Source: Thalassoglobus sp. JC818 (lineage in GTDB: Bacteria; Planctomycetota; Planctomycetia; Planctomycetales; Planctomycetaceae). From it: a stretch of 64,000 bases of DNA. The stretch spans positions 1 through 64,000 of the forward strand of contig NZ_JBFEFI010000010.1 of the NCBI RefSeq assembly GCF_040717535.1. Reading direction: 5' to 3'. Shown piece after piece: positions 37,993 to 48,188 of the stretch. The number at the start of each line of letters is the position of its first letter. The stretch's first letter is position 1. The notes below the pieces were generated by a model. It saw only the letters and a program-made list of their open reading frames with translations. It had not been told where the DNA came from and searched no databases. The translations under genes and the position numbers were made by a program.

Positions 37993-39828
37993 GTGCACGA
38001 AACGGATCTTCTTATTTCGCTCACCCTGATCGTGGTATTCGGGACAGGTGCTCAGTGGCTGTCCTGGAAGCTTCGGCTGCCATCGATTCTGCTGTTGCTG
38101 GCGAGTGGATTCATTGCTGGCCCGGTCTTGAATGTCGTCGATCCAGACAAACTTCTGGGGCCTTTGCTCTTCCCGTTTGTTTCGATCAGCGTGGCGGTGA
38201 TTCTTTTTGAGGGAAGCCTCTCGCTCAAGCTTCCAGAGCTGAAGCAGATCGGAGCAGTCCTAGGATACATCCTGAGTGTGGGTGTTTTCATCACATGGGG
38301 ACTGATCGCACTCGGTGCCTACTACATTCTTGATTTCTCAGTATTCGCCTCGATTCTCCTGGGGGCGATCCTCGTCGTGACTGGACCAACGGTGATTGGC
38401 CCCCTGCTTCGGCAGATTCGTCCGATTGGACAAGTGGGACCCATCGCTCGATGGGAAGGTATTGTCATCGACCCGATTGGAGCTGTGCTCGCGGTTCTGG
38501 TTTTCGAAGCGTACGCTCCGTTGCTCTCAGAAGGTGTCAATCAGAGTTCCATCGTGGCTCTTCAGAATTTGCTTTCGACGATTCTCTACGGAGGAGGCAT
38601 TGGAGCTGCTGCCGCGATTATTCTGGCATGGGTTTTGAAGAATCATGCTGTTCCTGACCACCTTGAATCACTGGTGACTTTGCTGTTTGTGCTGACAGCG
38701 TTCACAGCTTCGAACTTGTGTCAGGAGGAATCTGGGCTGGTAGCTGTCACTCTGATGGGAGTGATGCTCGCGAATTCTGGAGTGACTTTGAAACACATCC
38801 TGGAATTCAAGGAGAGCTTGAGTCTCCTGCTGATTTCGGGGTTGTTTATTCTGTTGGCCGCTCGAGTCGAACTTCGCTCGATTGTGCAACTTGGCTGGCG
38901 AGGGTTGGCGTTCGTCGCATTCGTCATCTTGATTGTTCGACCGGTCGCGATTTTCATTTCGACGGCATTTTCGCAGCTGAACTGGAAGGAACGACTGTTC
39001 CTGTCGTGGATGGCTCCGCGAGGAATTGTCGCGGCGGCGGTTTCTTCTGTCTTCGCGTTCAAACTTTCGGAATACGGAACTGAAGGCGAGCAATTCGTCT
39101 CCGCTACTTTCATGGTTATCGTTGGGACTGTGGTCGTCTACGGCCTGACTGCGTTTCCTCTCGCTCGTAAGCTCGGGTTAGCGTCATCGAACCCACAAGG
39201 TGTTCTCCTTTTGGGGGCGAACGAATTGGCCCGAGCTATCGGTGGAGCGATTCAGGAGGCAGGTATTGTCGTGTTGCTGGTTGATACCAACCGCTGGAAT
39301 ATCGCAACTGCGAGAATGGAGGGGCTTCGAACTTCTTCTGTGAACATTCTGGACGAAAACGCCGCTCACAGCCTCGATCTCGGGGGAATCGGCCGGTTCC
39401 TGGCACTGACCCCGAACGATGAAGTCAATTCTCTCGGAGCAATGCACTTCGCTGAGCTGTTCGGTCGTGCGAACGTCTTCCAACTTACTCCCTGGCGTCG
39501 TGCAGAAAAGCAAGAACGATCCGTTTCTCATCTTCGTGCACGGTTCTTGTTCGGAGAAGATTACAGCTATCAAACACTTGTCGATCGGCTCGATTCGGGG
39601 GCGGTCATCAAGACGACAAAACTGACGTCCGAATTCACGTTCAAAGACTTTCAGGAAGCGTACGGCGGCGACGCAATCCCGCTCTTCACAATTCACAACA
39701 GTAAGCTTGCGATCCTCGATTCGACATCTCCTGAACCCAAAGTGGGTCAGAAGCTCATCGCGATTGTTGATCCTCAGCCAGCTTCACCTTCTCCGACGCC
39801 TCCACCGACTGAAGAAGCTGATGCGTGA
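37993..39828 (+). CDS. CPA1-type Na+(K+)/H+ antiporter with RCK-like domain
   Basis: 611 residues from a GTG at 37993. About twelve membrane helices fill the first 390 residues; 'GPVLNVVDPDKLLGPLLFPFVSISVAVILFEGSLSL', 'VVTGPTVIGPLLRQI' and 'GIVIDPIGAVLAVLVFEAY' are typical of NhaP/CPA1 exchangers. A Rossmann-type TrkA-N/RCK-like domain follows (about 395-510, 'VLLLGANELARAIGGAIQEAGIVVLLVD...LALTPNDEVNSL'), and then a beta-rich tail. Likely exchanges Na+ or K+ for H+ at the cytoplasmic membrane, controlled by a nucleotide or NAD(H). Confidence 0.9.
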   Translation: MHETDLLISLTLIVVFGTGAQWLSWKLRLPSILLLLASGFIAGPVLNVVDPDKLLGPLLFPFVSISVAVILFEGSLSLKLPELKQIGAVLGYILSVGVFITWGLIALGAYYILDFSVFASILLGAILVVTGPTVIGPLLRQIRPIGQVGPIARWEGIVIDPIGAVLAVLVFEAYAPLLSEGVNQSSIVALQNLLSTILYGGGIGAAAAIILAWVLKNHAVPDHLESLVTLLFVLTAFTASNLCQEESGLVAVTLMGVMLANSGVTLKHILEFKESLSLLLISGLFILLAARVELRSIVQLGWRGLAFVAFVILIVRPVAIFISTAFSQLNWKERLFLSWMAPRGIVAAAVSSVFAFKLSEYGTEGEQFVSATFMVIVGTVVVYGLTAFPLARKLGLASSNPQGVLLLGANELARAIGGAIQEAGIVVLLVDTNRWNIATARMEGLRTSSVNILDENAAHSLDLGGIGRFLALTPNDEVNSLGAMHFAELFGRANVFQLTPWRRAEKQERSVSHLRARFLFGEDYSYQTLVDRLDSGAVIKTTKLTSEFTFKDFQEAYGGDAIPLFTIHNSKLAILDSTSPEPKVGQKLIAIVDPQPASPSPTPPPTEEADA

Positions 39829-40003
39829 GCGAGGACGAATTTGAGATTGAAAGTCGCTCTGCACGTTCAAGAACTAGTTTTCCTAGATGAAAGCAAAGCT
39901 TGCGCATGCGATACGTTGCCAAATAAAGATGAAGTTGCCATCGACGGAAAGCTTCTCCACGATCACTCACAAACACTGATCAGCCACCAATGAGGCCCGA
40001 CTG

Positions 40004-40957
40004 ATGCCGCTCGCATTGAACTCAACGACATCGAACATCCTCAGAGCGCGAACTCTTTTCGTGGTGATCATTGCTCTGTTTGTCGCGTCGTCGAGTTTGT
40101 TTGCAGCCAACGAAGAAGAACAGCCGATCGCGTCTGTGAATCGTCGTCCGGTGACCGCCAGTCAGCTACGATTGCAGTTCTTTCAGCAAGCTGGTCGTTC
40201 ACTCGCTGCTCAAAACAACCAAGAGGAACTGATCGACAAATTGATCGACCGGGAACTCATTCGCCAGTTTCTCGAGAAAAAAAAGATTGAAGCTGACTCG
40301 CAGATGCTTGCTCGACGCATGGAGTTGCTGACGTCCGCACTGGAACGTCGCGGCGAAAACCTCGAGGACCAGCTGGCGAAGCTGGAAATCACCACTGATG
40401 ACCTCGAAGAGATGCTTGCGTTCGAGATTGCCTGGCGAACCTACGTGACAAAAACTCTCGATGAGCGTAGGATTCGAGAGTTCTGGAAGTCCAATCAAAG
40501 AGACTTCGACGGAACTCGCGTCACAGCTTCTCAGATCTTCCTCAGCTTCCCATCTGATGCAACACCAAAAGATCGTCAGCAAATCCTGGAGCGACTCTCG
40601 GGTATTCGAGATTCTGTTCTCTCCGGAAAAGCAAACTTTGCACACGCAGCAAGTGAAAACTCAGAGAGCCCTTCGAAGACTCAGGGGGGACGAATCGGCA
40701 GCTTCGAAAGATACGGTCAGGTCTCGGACGCCATCGCGAGTGTTGCGTTTGCCACGTCTCCGGGAACAATCAGTGAACCGTTCACCACGGAACACGGTGC
40801 GCACATTGTCTTTGTCGAAGAAGTTTCTCCGGGAGACCTCAGCCTCGAAGACGCTCGTCCTGAAGTCGTCAACAAATTGACTCAGCAGATGTGGAACGAG
40901 CAAGTCGCGACTCAAAGGAAGACCGCCCGCATTCGTGTGTTCACTCCCACGGAATGA
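40004..40957 (+). CDS. SurA/PpiC-like peptidyl-prolyl isomerase
   Basis: 317 residues. Signal peptide (about 1-36, with cleavage before NEEEQP). N-terminal SurA-like helical domain (ASVNRRPVTASQLRLQFFQQ... and ELIDKLIDRELIRQFLEKKK). A parvulin domain follows at about 180-280 ('VTASQIFLSFPSDA', 'FAHAASENSESPSKTQGGRIGSFERYGQV', 'GTISEPFTTEHGAHIVFVEEV'). It acts outside the cytoplasmic membrane in folding exported proteins. Convergent with the gene at 40980. Confidence 0.92.
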   Translation: MPLALNSTTSNILRARTLFVVIIALFVASSSLFAANEEEQPIASVNRRPVTASQLRLQFFQQAGRSLAAQNNQEELIDKLIDRELIRQFLEKKKIEADSQMLARRMELLTSALERRGENLEDQLAKLEITTDDLEEMLAFEIAWRTYVTKTLDERRIREFWKSNQRDFDGTRVTASQIFLSFPSDATPKDRQQILERLSGIRDSVLSGKANFAHAASENSESPSKTQGGRIGSFERYGQVSDAIASVAFATSPGTISEPFTTEHGAHIVFVEEVSPGDLSLEDARPEVVNKLTQQMWNEQVATQRKTARIRVFTPTE

Positions 40958-40979
40958 ACGATCCGCAAGTTCGCTGGGC

Positions 40980-41816
40980 TCACTCAGAATTGATTAAGCG
41001 AGTCACTTCCCCTGCTCCTGCGGGGACCAAGAAGATCTCTTTCGCGTGTGGGTCGGCAACGAGAAAACCATCTCGATACTGGCAAAGACCGACCGGTTTT
41101 TGAAGTGGTGCTCCGGAGCGCATCAGTTCGGGAGGAGTTTCTCCAGAGAGCTCCGCTTTCCAAATCCCGCCTGCGTAATTGTCCGCGACGAAGATCGTGT
41201 TCTCTGCAATCACACAATGGTGAGGCATCTCAAACGGTCGCCCTGAGATGATGACTGACTCAGTTTTATCCTCTGCAATTTTGCGAACCGGATTCTCGAG
41301 CGTCGTGACGCAAATCAGTTCCCCTTCCGAAGACTTCGCCAAGCCTCTGACTCCTGCAATCACCGCGAGCTCCTGAACTTCGCCTCCGGATTTCGGAAGA
41401 CTCCAGATCCGCTGCGTTTCAAGATCTGAAACGATCAAGCGGTCTCCATCAATCAGCAGATCGGCAGCAATTCCAATGTGTCCGTCAGACAACGGGAGCG
41501 GTTTCCGATCCTCACCGATGGCATAAACTTCTCGCGTTGATGAGTCTCCTACATAGACTGTTCCATCAGTATCAACAGCCACGCAACGCACCGCATTGAG
41601 CGGGGTGCGAAAGGTCTTCGAGGCTTTGAAGAAGACTTCCAGATGTCCATCGACGACCTTCCAGATGCCGGGAAGTTTACGGTCGGCGATATAAACTTCT
41701 TCGTTCGGTCCCACTGCCACATCGAGAGGATAAACGAGCTGATCGTTGGCAGTGCTCGTCGCTGAAAGCGCGAGAACAAACATCAATGTGAGTGTTAGAA
41801 AGGCCTTTTGCAGCAT
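40980..41816 (-). CDS. Secreted NHL/SMP-30-like beta-propeller protein
   Basis: 278 residues. A signal peptide (about 1-23) is followed by repeats of the type 'PLDVAVGPNEEVYIADRKLPGIWKV' and 'VRCVAVDTDGTVYVGDSSTREVYAI', which is the pattern of NHL or SMP-30-like propellers. No catalytic residue can be named. Such proteins are common in planctomycetes as exported sensors or sugar-lactone-hydrolase relatives; which one is unknown. It converges with the PPIase gene. Confidence 0.75.
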   Translation of the reverse strand: MLQKAFLTLTLMFVLALSATSTANDQLVYPLDVAVGPNEEVYIADRKLPGIWKVVDGHLEVFFKASKTFRTPLNAVRCVAVDTDGTVYVGDSSTREVYAIGEDRKPLPLSDGHIGIAADLLIDGDRLIVSDLETQRIWSLPKSGGEVQELAVIAGVRGLAKSSEGELICVTTLENPVRKIAEDKTESVIISGRPFEMPHHCVIAENTIFVADNYAGGIWKAELSGETPPELMRSGAPLQKPVGLCQYRDGFLVADPHAKEIFLVPAGAGEVTRLINSE

Positions 41817-41986
41817 AGCCAGATCACTTAATGACAGGTGAGGAAGATACGATCCGTGTGGTGAATACCAGTCAGACGGGAATCGTCAGAAATGACAGGT
41901 TGAAGTTTTGACTTGGCCATCACAATAGCTCGACCGAGCCACAGATTCAAATCGACCGATGCGAGAATGACGAATCGACGCCAGTC

Positions 41987-44900
41987 CTACGGAACGCTGG
42001 GTGAGTTTTCGGGTATTCGGTCGATTTTGAGTCGTCTCAACGCGGTCCTGAATCCGTCCGGGTCCATTCGCCTCGTCTGATACTTTCGAAGGTATTCCTC
42101 ATCGTGAGGAAGTGTGACGTTGGGATCTGGTGGATAGCTCTTCATCCCGACAAACGGCAGCGGTTCTGAACTTTGCCCATAGACCGTGTGCAGGTTTGCA
42201 TCCTTATCCCATCCCACGCTGCGAATGATGAAATCTCGAGTCCAGCCCTCTGGAATGCCCTTATCAGGAACGTCGAAGCTGAGCGTCATTTCGTCTCCGC
42301 TTCCCATCACAACCATCTGAGCATCGGTACTCAGCAACAGTTCCCGCACGTCACCGTACCGTGTCATCATTCCGCCCATCGATTGCCAGGCTGGAGACGG
42401 ATCAACTTGTTCGTAATCAAACTGCTCCGGTCCAAAGTTATCTCCCGGCGTCATTTGAGAGACTCCGCGATAGTGAAGATCGGCACTACTAAGATTCAGC
42501 GGAGTCGTTTCTGAAGGGAATTCGACGGTCTCTGTCGTGAAACTGATTTCGTCCCAATACAGTTCCATGCTTGTGGAAATCCGAAGCCGAAAATCATCAG
42601 TGAGGAACGGATTTCCTAGTGGAATTGCGATCGTTTTTGTCTTTCCACCGGGAAATCCGCAGTAGTCGACGACTTGGACGAATTCGCCATCCGGACCAGG
42701 AACCGAAATGGCTGGCGGAACTGGACCGTCGAGTTGACGGTTCTCGAAAATCGCGCGGTTCAGCCCGGTATCGGTCGGATACATCCAACCGGTCAGGTAC
42801 AGCGTTAAGTTTTGTGGTGGTTCTTCAAGACCGAGATCGAGTTCAACGAAGCTCTCGTCGGTGAAACCTTGCATTCTTTTCTTGTCGAATGGCTTCGCGT
42901 AAACGGCATCTCGATTTTGTATCTCAGGAAGCAAATCTCGCCCGGAATGATTGTGAGCAGAGACCGGAGTTTTCCTCTCTGCAATGCCGTAGATGTGATG
43001 TTCTGCAATCGATGGCGGGCCAACTTTTTCATTGGTGACGATTTCGATGTCGGCGGGATGGTCGATTGCGAAGAGTTCCACTTGATCGAAATAAGCGGCT
43101 TCCCAAAGTTCTTCAGTCACCTGCAGCTGATACCTTCCGTCGCGAGCTTTGAGCTGATCACCGGAAATCTTCAGGTACTCCCACGGACGGTCCGGAACGA
43201 TTTCTCCTTGAGCATTCGTCAATCCGATTGGTGCAGCCCAGAGTAAGTCGGTCACGAACTCAAAACGCTCACCATTCCATGCGTAGAGATACGGGCATGA
43301 TCCCGTCAATGTCTGCCGTTCCCAGACGAGTTGATCTGTCGCGGGCTGGATGATGTTTTCGGGAATTCCATTCGTCCAAACGACGCGGACAGCATCCGCC
43401 TGTTCGATTTCGTTAAGTCCGAACCTGCGTGGCCCCGGATCAAGAACTGGCAGCAGTTGAACAAAAGCACCAGCCCGGACTTCGATCGTACACCCAATTC
43501 CGAAGTGGTTGATTCGTTGACTCTGCCCGTCCCCTTTGTTGAGTTGAGCGATGACAGCCACATCTAACCAGTGGTTACGGTTGCCTCCTTCATTCTTTAG
43601 CCAGATGATCTCCTGCCCGCGAAGAGTGACGAGATCGTCATCGCCGTCCCCGTCGAGATCTCCGCAACGAATGAGCTTGCCGAACTTCTCGTCACCGGTG
43701 ATTAGTTCTTCGGACTCAACATAAGCTCCTCCTTCGCCGCCATGTCGAAAACGCAACTGCCTGGACTCAATGGTCAGGATGTCGCGGAGCCCATCGTTGT
43801 TGTAGTCCCATTCGATCAGAACCGGACTGCCGCGATGGGAGATTTCGTTTGTCGCGATGACCTGCAACTCGCCGGTAGTGGGAATCCGCGTTTGGATTTC
43901 CGAAACTCCATCTTCGCCGAGGCAGAGCAGTTCCCACGCCCCATTTCGATTCGCATCGTTGATCGCCAGCGAACGTGCTGGGGAAATCTCATCGAGGGAG
44001 TCCAGTTCCAGCCAGCGAAAATCCCCGTGTCTCAGCCCTTCCAGAACGCCAACGGTTCCGTCTTCCATCAGCACGACAATGTCCTGATCGATATCTCGAT
44101 CGAAGTCGACGATCAGCACATCAGCCACTGTTCCCTCAGGCATTTCCGTCGTGAGCGGCATTTTCTGGAACTCGAAATTCCCGTTGTTGTTCCAATACTC
44201 CAGCTTACCATCGGTAATCAGAGCCAAGTCGAGATCGCCATCCGCGTTCAGGTCGCCCGCCCGAACACAACTCACAATCGCAAGTTCAGCGAGTGAACCA
44301 GCCTGATCCACTAACTCCAGCGAGATCACCCCACCGACTTCTTCGAGGTTGGTCCGGACGACTTTGATTCCGTCTATACCGTAGAGCACCAGATCCAGAT
44401 CGGCGGTGTATTGCATGCTGCCTTCGGGAAGATCTCCAACTGCAAGGCCATCAGCATCGTTGTCGAGATCAGCAACTAGAACGTGTTCGAATTCTCCCTC
44501 GAAGGAAAGGCTGACGACTTCGGCCCAATTCTCAGTTTGCTCAGAATCGTCAACTTCTTTCCGCCAGACAGACAACTTCGATGGCTGCAGAATGACGAGT
44601 TCCAGCGACGTGTCCAAATCGAAATCGACCAGTTGAAGGTCGTTGATGGAACCTTCAATACCGGAAATGAGCGTTTGTTCTTCGAAGGTGATGTCGAGAT
44701 TGGTGGCTGCCTGATCAGCAAAGACAGCGACGATTTCCTCCAGCCCCTCGCTGAAATCGACTTTGATAAACTCGAGCAAGTTCGACTCGATACGGCGTCG
44801 ATCGCTTTGAACAGCATCTTCTGGCTTGGTGATGTTTGAGAAAGGAATCAGATTCGCCCGGACTTGATTCCAATTCATCGACTCCACGCCAGCGATTGCT

Positions 44901-45664
44901 GCGTCGAGGAATTTCATCACGTCTGCCCGAGTCTTCTCCTGAATCCGCTTCTGAAACGGTTCAAACAATGGGCGAGCAGCCTGCAATGTTTCGCGAATCG
45001 CTGGGTCCTGAGTTTCGAGCTGCACTGCCAGAACGGAGAGTATGACGAAGAGATTTTCCGGAGCGAATTCGTAGGCCTTAAGAATCGCTGCATTGGATTG
45101 GTTGCGTGCATCTTCGCTCGGAGCCACTCTGCCGACGGAATAGATCTCGTACCAGATCGTCGGATCTTCCGGAGACCGTTTGCTGGCTTCGTTGAGGAGT
45201 CTAATTTTCTCATTGATCCCTTTGACGGGATCGATGAGGCGAGCCTCCATGCGATAGCTGTAAGGCTCATCGGGTTCTTTTTCACGGAGAGACTGAATTG
45301 CCTCAACGGCTGATTCACGTGTGATTGTGTGGTTGGCTTCCTCTTTGTTTTCCCGCTGGCCCCGCTCTTCGACAGCCCCAGTGCGGGCGATTGCCAGATT
45401 TCTCCACGGAAGAATTTCGTTGGGAAGAACCTCGGCGAGTTCAGCGAAAACACGATCACTTTCCTGCCAGTCTTTATTCTCCAGCAGGGCAATGCCGACA
45501 TACCGCGTTCCGAAGAAGTCTGTCGAAACAACGACGTCATCGTCGTAGGACTCGTTTACGTTGTCGGGCTGATCGTTTTGAACCTGCTTCTCTTTCCGTA
45601 TCAACGCGGCCACGACCAGAACGATCGCAATGACGATTCCAATCCAGACCCACAAACTCTTCAT
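41987..45664 (-). CDS. Giant TPR/FG-GAP/ASPIC-UnbV membrane protein
   Basis: 1225 residues from the ATG at 45664; the frame to 45826 is open but would hide the N-terminal anchor. One membrane helix (about 1-20) precedes TPR-like helices (about 60-320). FG-GAP/VCBS loops follow (for example DLDNDADGLAVGD, DLNADGDLDLALI, DFDRDIDQDIVVL, DYNNDGLRDILTI, DLDGDGDDDLVTL), then an ASPIC/UnbV-like part (HWLDVAVIAQLNK... VRVVWTNGIPENI). A final 400-residue region is unassigned ('CPYLYAWNGERFEFVTDLLWAAPIG' onwards). Outer-face protein; function unknown. Confidence 0.8.
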   Translation of the reverse strand: MKSLWVWIGIVIAIVLVVAALIRKEKQVQNDQPDNVNESYDDDVVVSTDFFGTRYVGIALLENKDWQESDRVFAELAEVLPNEILPWRNLAIARTGAVEERGQRENKEEANHTITRESAVEAIQSLREKEPDEPYSYRMEARLIDPVKGINEKIRLLNEASKRSPEDPTIWYEIYSVGRVAPSEDARNQSNAAILKAYEFAPENLFVILSVLAVQLETQDPAIRETLQAARPLFEPFQKRIQEKTRADVMKFLDAAIAGVESMNWNQVRANLIPFSNITKPEDAVQSDRRRIESNLLEFIKVDFSEGLEEIVAVFADQAATNLDITFEEQTLISGIEGSINDLQLVDFDLDTSLELVILQPSKLSVWRKEVDDSEQTENWAEVVSLSFEGEFEHVLVADLDNDADGLAVGDLPEGSMQYTADLDLVLYGIDGIKVVRTNLEEVGGVISLELVDQAGSLAELAIVSCVRAGDLNADGDLDLALITDGKLEYWNNNGNFEFQKMPLTTEMPEGTVADVLIVDFDRDIDQDIVVLMEDGTVGVLEGLRHGDFRWLELDSLDEISPARSLAINDANRNGAWELLCLGEDGVSEIQTRIPTTGELQVIATNEISHRGSPVLIEWDYNNDGLRDILTIESRQLRFRHGGEGGAYVESEELITGDEKFGKLIRCGDLDGDGDDDLVTLRGQEIIWLKNEGGNRNHWLDVAVIAQLNKGDGQSQRINHFGIGCTIEVRAGAFVQLLPVLDPGPRRFGLNEIEQADAVRVVWTNGIPENIIQPATDQLVWERQTLTGSCPYLYAWNGERFEFVTDLLWAAPIGLTNAQGEIVPDRPWEYLKISGDQLKARDGRYQLQVTEELWEAAYFDQVELFAIDHPADIEIVTNEKVGPPSIAEHHIYGIAERKTPVSAHNHSGRDLLPEIQNRDAVYAKPFDKKRMQGFTDESFVELDLGLEEPPQNLTLYLTGWMYPTDTGLNRAIFENRQLDGPVPPAISVPGPDGEFVQVVDYCGFPGGKTKTIAIPLGNPFLTDDFRLRISTSMELYWDEISFTTETVEFPSETTPLNLSSADLHYRGVSQMTPGDNFGPEQFDYEQVDPSPAWQSMGGMMTRYGDVRELLLSTDAQMVVMGSGDEMTLSFDVPDKGIPEGWTRDFIIRSVGWDKDANLHTVYGQSSEPLPFVGMKSYPPDPNVTLPHDEEYLRKYQTRRMDPDGFRTALRRLKIDRIPENSPSVP

Positions 45665-45710
45665 CTTCGGTGTCCCGGGTTCTATTTGAAAATGCGCCAG
45701 ATCGGCATTC

Positions 45711-46085
45711 TCATCGATCAAGCGATTCATCTGAAATAAGGCGTGCCGTTGTCGTAAGCAGGCATTTCTCTGCCAGAGCTTCGTCCATGACAGACACAAC
45801 TCCGATCTCACGCAGCACATCCTCATGATGTTCGTCTACCGGACGTAGAATGCAACAGACATTGGTGAGACGTGCGATGTGAAATAGATCGCGGATCAGA
45901 CTCTCCGAAATTTCAACGCGATTGAGAATCGCAACTCGCGTCGTCTCTGCCTGAGATTCGCGGACGAAGTCGATCCAGTGAGGAGTCCATTTCACCTGAA
46001 TGGAACTGTCGTCGATGAGCGATCTCTCAAGGTGCGCAGTCAACAAGGATTGTGGCTCATGGACGACGATCTGCCGTTCCATCAT
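45711..46085 (-). CDS. Hypothetical protein, about 124 aa
   Basis: AAGGAGA lies upstream of the ATG at 46085, inside the 3' end of the phosphoesterase gene, so the two genes overlap by 29 bases and are likely translationally coupled. The alternating beta/alpha pattern ('IQVKWTPHWIDFVRES', 'RVAILNRVEISESLIRDLFHIARLTNVCCILRPVD') is reminiscent of a degenerate receiver or STAS fold, but no catalytic Asp can be named. It precedes the giant protein gene on the same strand. Confidence 0.65.
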   Translation of the reverse strand: MMERQIVVHEPQSLLTAHLERSLIDDSSIQVKWTPHWIDFVRESQAETTRVAILNRVEISESLIRDLFHIARLTNVCCILRPVDEHHEDVLREIGVVSVMDEALAEKCLLTTTARLISDESLDR

Positions 46086-46815
46086 TCACGGTCTCCTTAT
46101 TCTGCACGGAAGGCAGATAGTCTGTGCGAATTCTGCCTTTTCGGTTCGCTTGCCAGTATTGGCCGGTCTCGACGTTCAAGCAAGTGAGCCAGCCTTCCGG
46201 GAAGACTTTGGTGTCAATGCACACAGCAAATCCGCGATCGTTCGGAACGCCAGACTTCTGGGCAGTGTGGCCACAGACAATGGTTTTTCCTGAACAGTGA
46301 GGCAACAACCTGTCGAAGCGTTCCCAATACAGGACGAAATCATCCTGTTGATCAACTGGAACATTTTCAATCAGCCCACCATGCACAAAGATATGCTTCT
46401 CAGTCTCCCAATACGGAAACAGGCCGGACTCGAGGAATTCCTGATGCTCTCGGGGAACGATCTGAGTCAGCTTCTTCGACTTGGCCGAAGAGCCTCCACC
46501 TTTGAGGTAAGACGAAATCGCTTCCTTACCGCCAGATAACTCCCAGTGCTTTTGCGACAATCTTCCAGTGAGCGCTGCATGCATCATCGCATCGTGATTT
46601 CCTCGAAGTGGAATACAGCATCCGCGCTGGGTTCGATCGATCACCCAATCCAAAACCTTCTTTGAATCGGGTCCGCGATCGACATAATCGCCGAGGAGCA
46701 CGATGCGCTCGTCATCGGGAATCGAAACCGCTTTCACGAGCGACTTCAGGACGTCGTAACATCCATGAATGTCACCGATCGCGAATCGAGCAGGACGCAC
46801 GTCAGTACTCTCCAT
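46057..46815 (-). CDS. Metallophosphoesterase (PrpE/ApaH-like)
   Basis: About 252 residues. The metal-binding motifs GDIHG, GDYVDRG and GNHD come in order with the spacing of serine/threonine protein phosphatases of the PPP family and of ApaH/PrpE; a His-containing 'VHGGL' and 'CGHT' follow. The enzyme is likely a cytoplasmic Mn2+-dependent phosphatase; protein phosphate versus dinucleoside polyphosphate cannot be told apart. A TTG at 46824 is an alternative start because GGGAG lies closer to it. Confidence 0.9.
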   Translation of the reverse strand: MESTDVRPARFAIGDIHGCYDVLKSLVKAVSIPDDERIVLLGDYVDRGPDSKKVLDWVIDRTQRGCCIPLRGNHDAMMHAALTGRLSQKHWELSGGKEAISSYLKGGGSSAKSKKLTQIVPREHQEFLESGLFPYWETEKHIFVHGGLIENVPVDQQDDFVLYWERFDRLLPHCSGKTIVCGHTAQKSGVPNDRGFAVCIDTKVFPEGWLTCLNVETGQYWQANRKGRIRTDYLPSVQNKETVNDGTADRRP

Positions 46816-46911
46816 CGTCTGCAAGAGTCTCCCGGTTCAGAACCACCAGTTGAGGATGCAATATTGCCGCCACTGTCACACGAACAGATCACGAAACCAT
46901 CGGCGATTCAC

Positions 46912-47898
46912 TTATTCTCCGACCAATTCTTGAATCTCAGCTTCGGTGAATGGTTGAGCGAGTCGTGCTCCGAGTTGTCCCACGACGCGTGCTGCAGCAT
47001 GTGAAGCCAATCGCCCGGACTGCTTCCAGGTCATTCCGTTTGTGATTCCGTAGAGAATGCCAGCGGCATACATGTCTCCAGCCCCTGTCGTGTCGACAGG
47101 TGAGACTTCCACGCCTTCAATCGGAATGACAGCCCCTTCATGCATCAACACGGAACCGTCTCCTCCAAGAGTCAAAGCGACGTTCTCTGCATGATTGTGC
47201 AGTTCGTGCGCACAATCGACGGCGTCGTGCTTACCGGTGAGGGCTCGAGCTTCGTCGAGATTGCAGAAGACAAGATCCACAGGCCCTTCGATCAGCGAAA
47301 GGAATTCGTCTTTGTGGTACTGAATCAGAAACGGATCGCTGACAGTGAACGCAACTTTCACGTCATGCTTCTTGGCGAGTTCGATGGCTTTAAGAGCAGC
47401 GGATCGGGTCGGCTCTTGAGTGAAGAGATAGCCTTCCACGTAAACGAATTTCGACTGTCGAATCGCTGATTCCTGAATGTCTTCGGGAGTCAACGTGATG
47501 GAGACACCAAGCGATGTCAGCATGGTCCGTTCTGCATCCGGGGTGATGAGAATGACGCATGTTCCAGATTGGCCATCGTTGGTGGGAACTTCCACGGTGA
47601 TGCCCTGCTTTCGCATGTCCTGCAGGAAGAACTGCCCGATTTCATCGGATGCAACTTTACAAGCGTAGGAAGCGGTTCCTCCGAAGCCCACAATGCCCAT
47701 GATCGTATTGGCAGCAGATCCTCCAGCACATCGGGTTACATCAATCCCGGCGATCGCGTTTAGAACTTCCTGCTGCACTTCACCGTCGACTAGGGTCATG
47801 ACACCTTTTTGAAAGTCGAGACGATTGAGCGTGGACTCATCAACCTTCGCTTGAATATCGACCAACGCGTTTCCAACTCCAAAGACGTCATAACTCAC
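46912..47898 (-). CDS. PfkB-family carbohydrate/adenosine kinase
   Basis: 328 residues from a GTG at 47898. PfkB signatures: '[16 protein letters not shown]' (sugar-binding), and '[16 protein letters not shown]' near the C-terminus with the catalytic Asp in DTTGAGD. The overall sequence ('[17 protein letters not shown]') resembles adenosine kinase and relatives more than ribokinase. Likely phosphorylates a nucleoside or sugar with ATP; the exact substrate is uncertain. It lies alone on the minus strand beside the phosphoesterase. Confidence 0.92.
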   Translation of the reverse strand: MSYDVFGVGNALVDIQAKVDESTLNRLDFQKGVMTLVDGEVQQEVLNAIAGIDVTRCAGGSAANTIMGIVGFGGTASYACKVASDEIGQFFLQDMRKQGITVEVPTNDGQSGTCVILITPDAERTMLTSLGVSITLTPEDIQESAIRQSKFVYVEGYLFTQEPTRSAALKAIELAKKHDVKVAFTVSDPFLIQYHKDEFLSLIEGPVDLVFCNLDEARALTGKHDAVDCAHELHNHAENVALTLGGDGSVLMHEGAVIPIEGVEVSPVDTTGAGDMYAAGILYGITNGMTWKQSGRLASHAAARVVGQLGARLAQPFTEAEIQELVGE

Positions 47899-48188
47899 TG
47901 CTAAACCTCGCTTGCAACTTCATCGCATTGCTGAAAATTGGGATTTCTCATGTGCGAACTGCTGTCGCACATCGCTGATCGATTGTGCTTGTCGAGAACA
48001 GAGGAACAAGCCATTTGCTCAAGTTCCTCAATCCGTGCCACAAACTATGACGCCACAGACAATCACACTGTGCAATCGGACCAGCTTCGTAGAGGAGTGT
48101 AGCTCGCAAACCGGGAGAAAGAAATTTCCCCATGTCCCCTTCTGCGACGTTCCGCAAATTCCCGGTGAAAAGTCGAAATGATAGCGAA

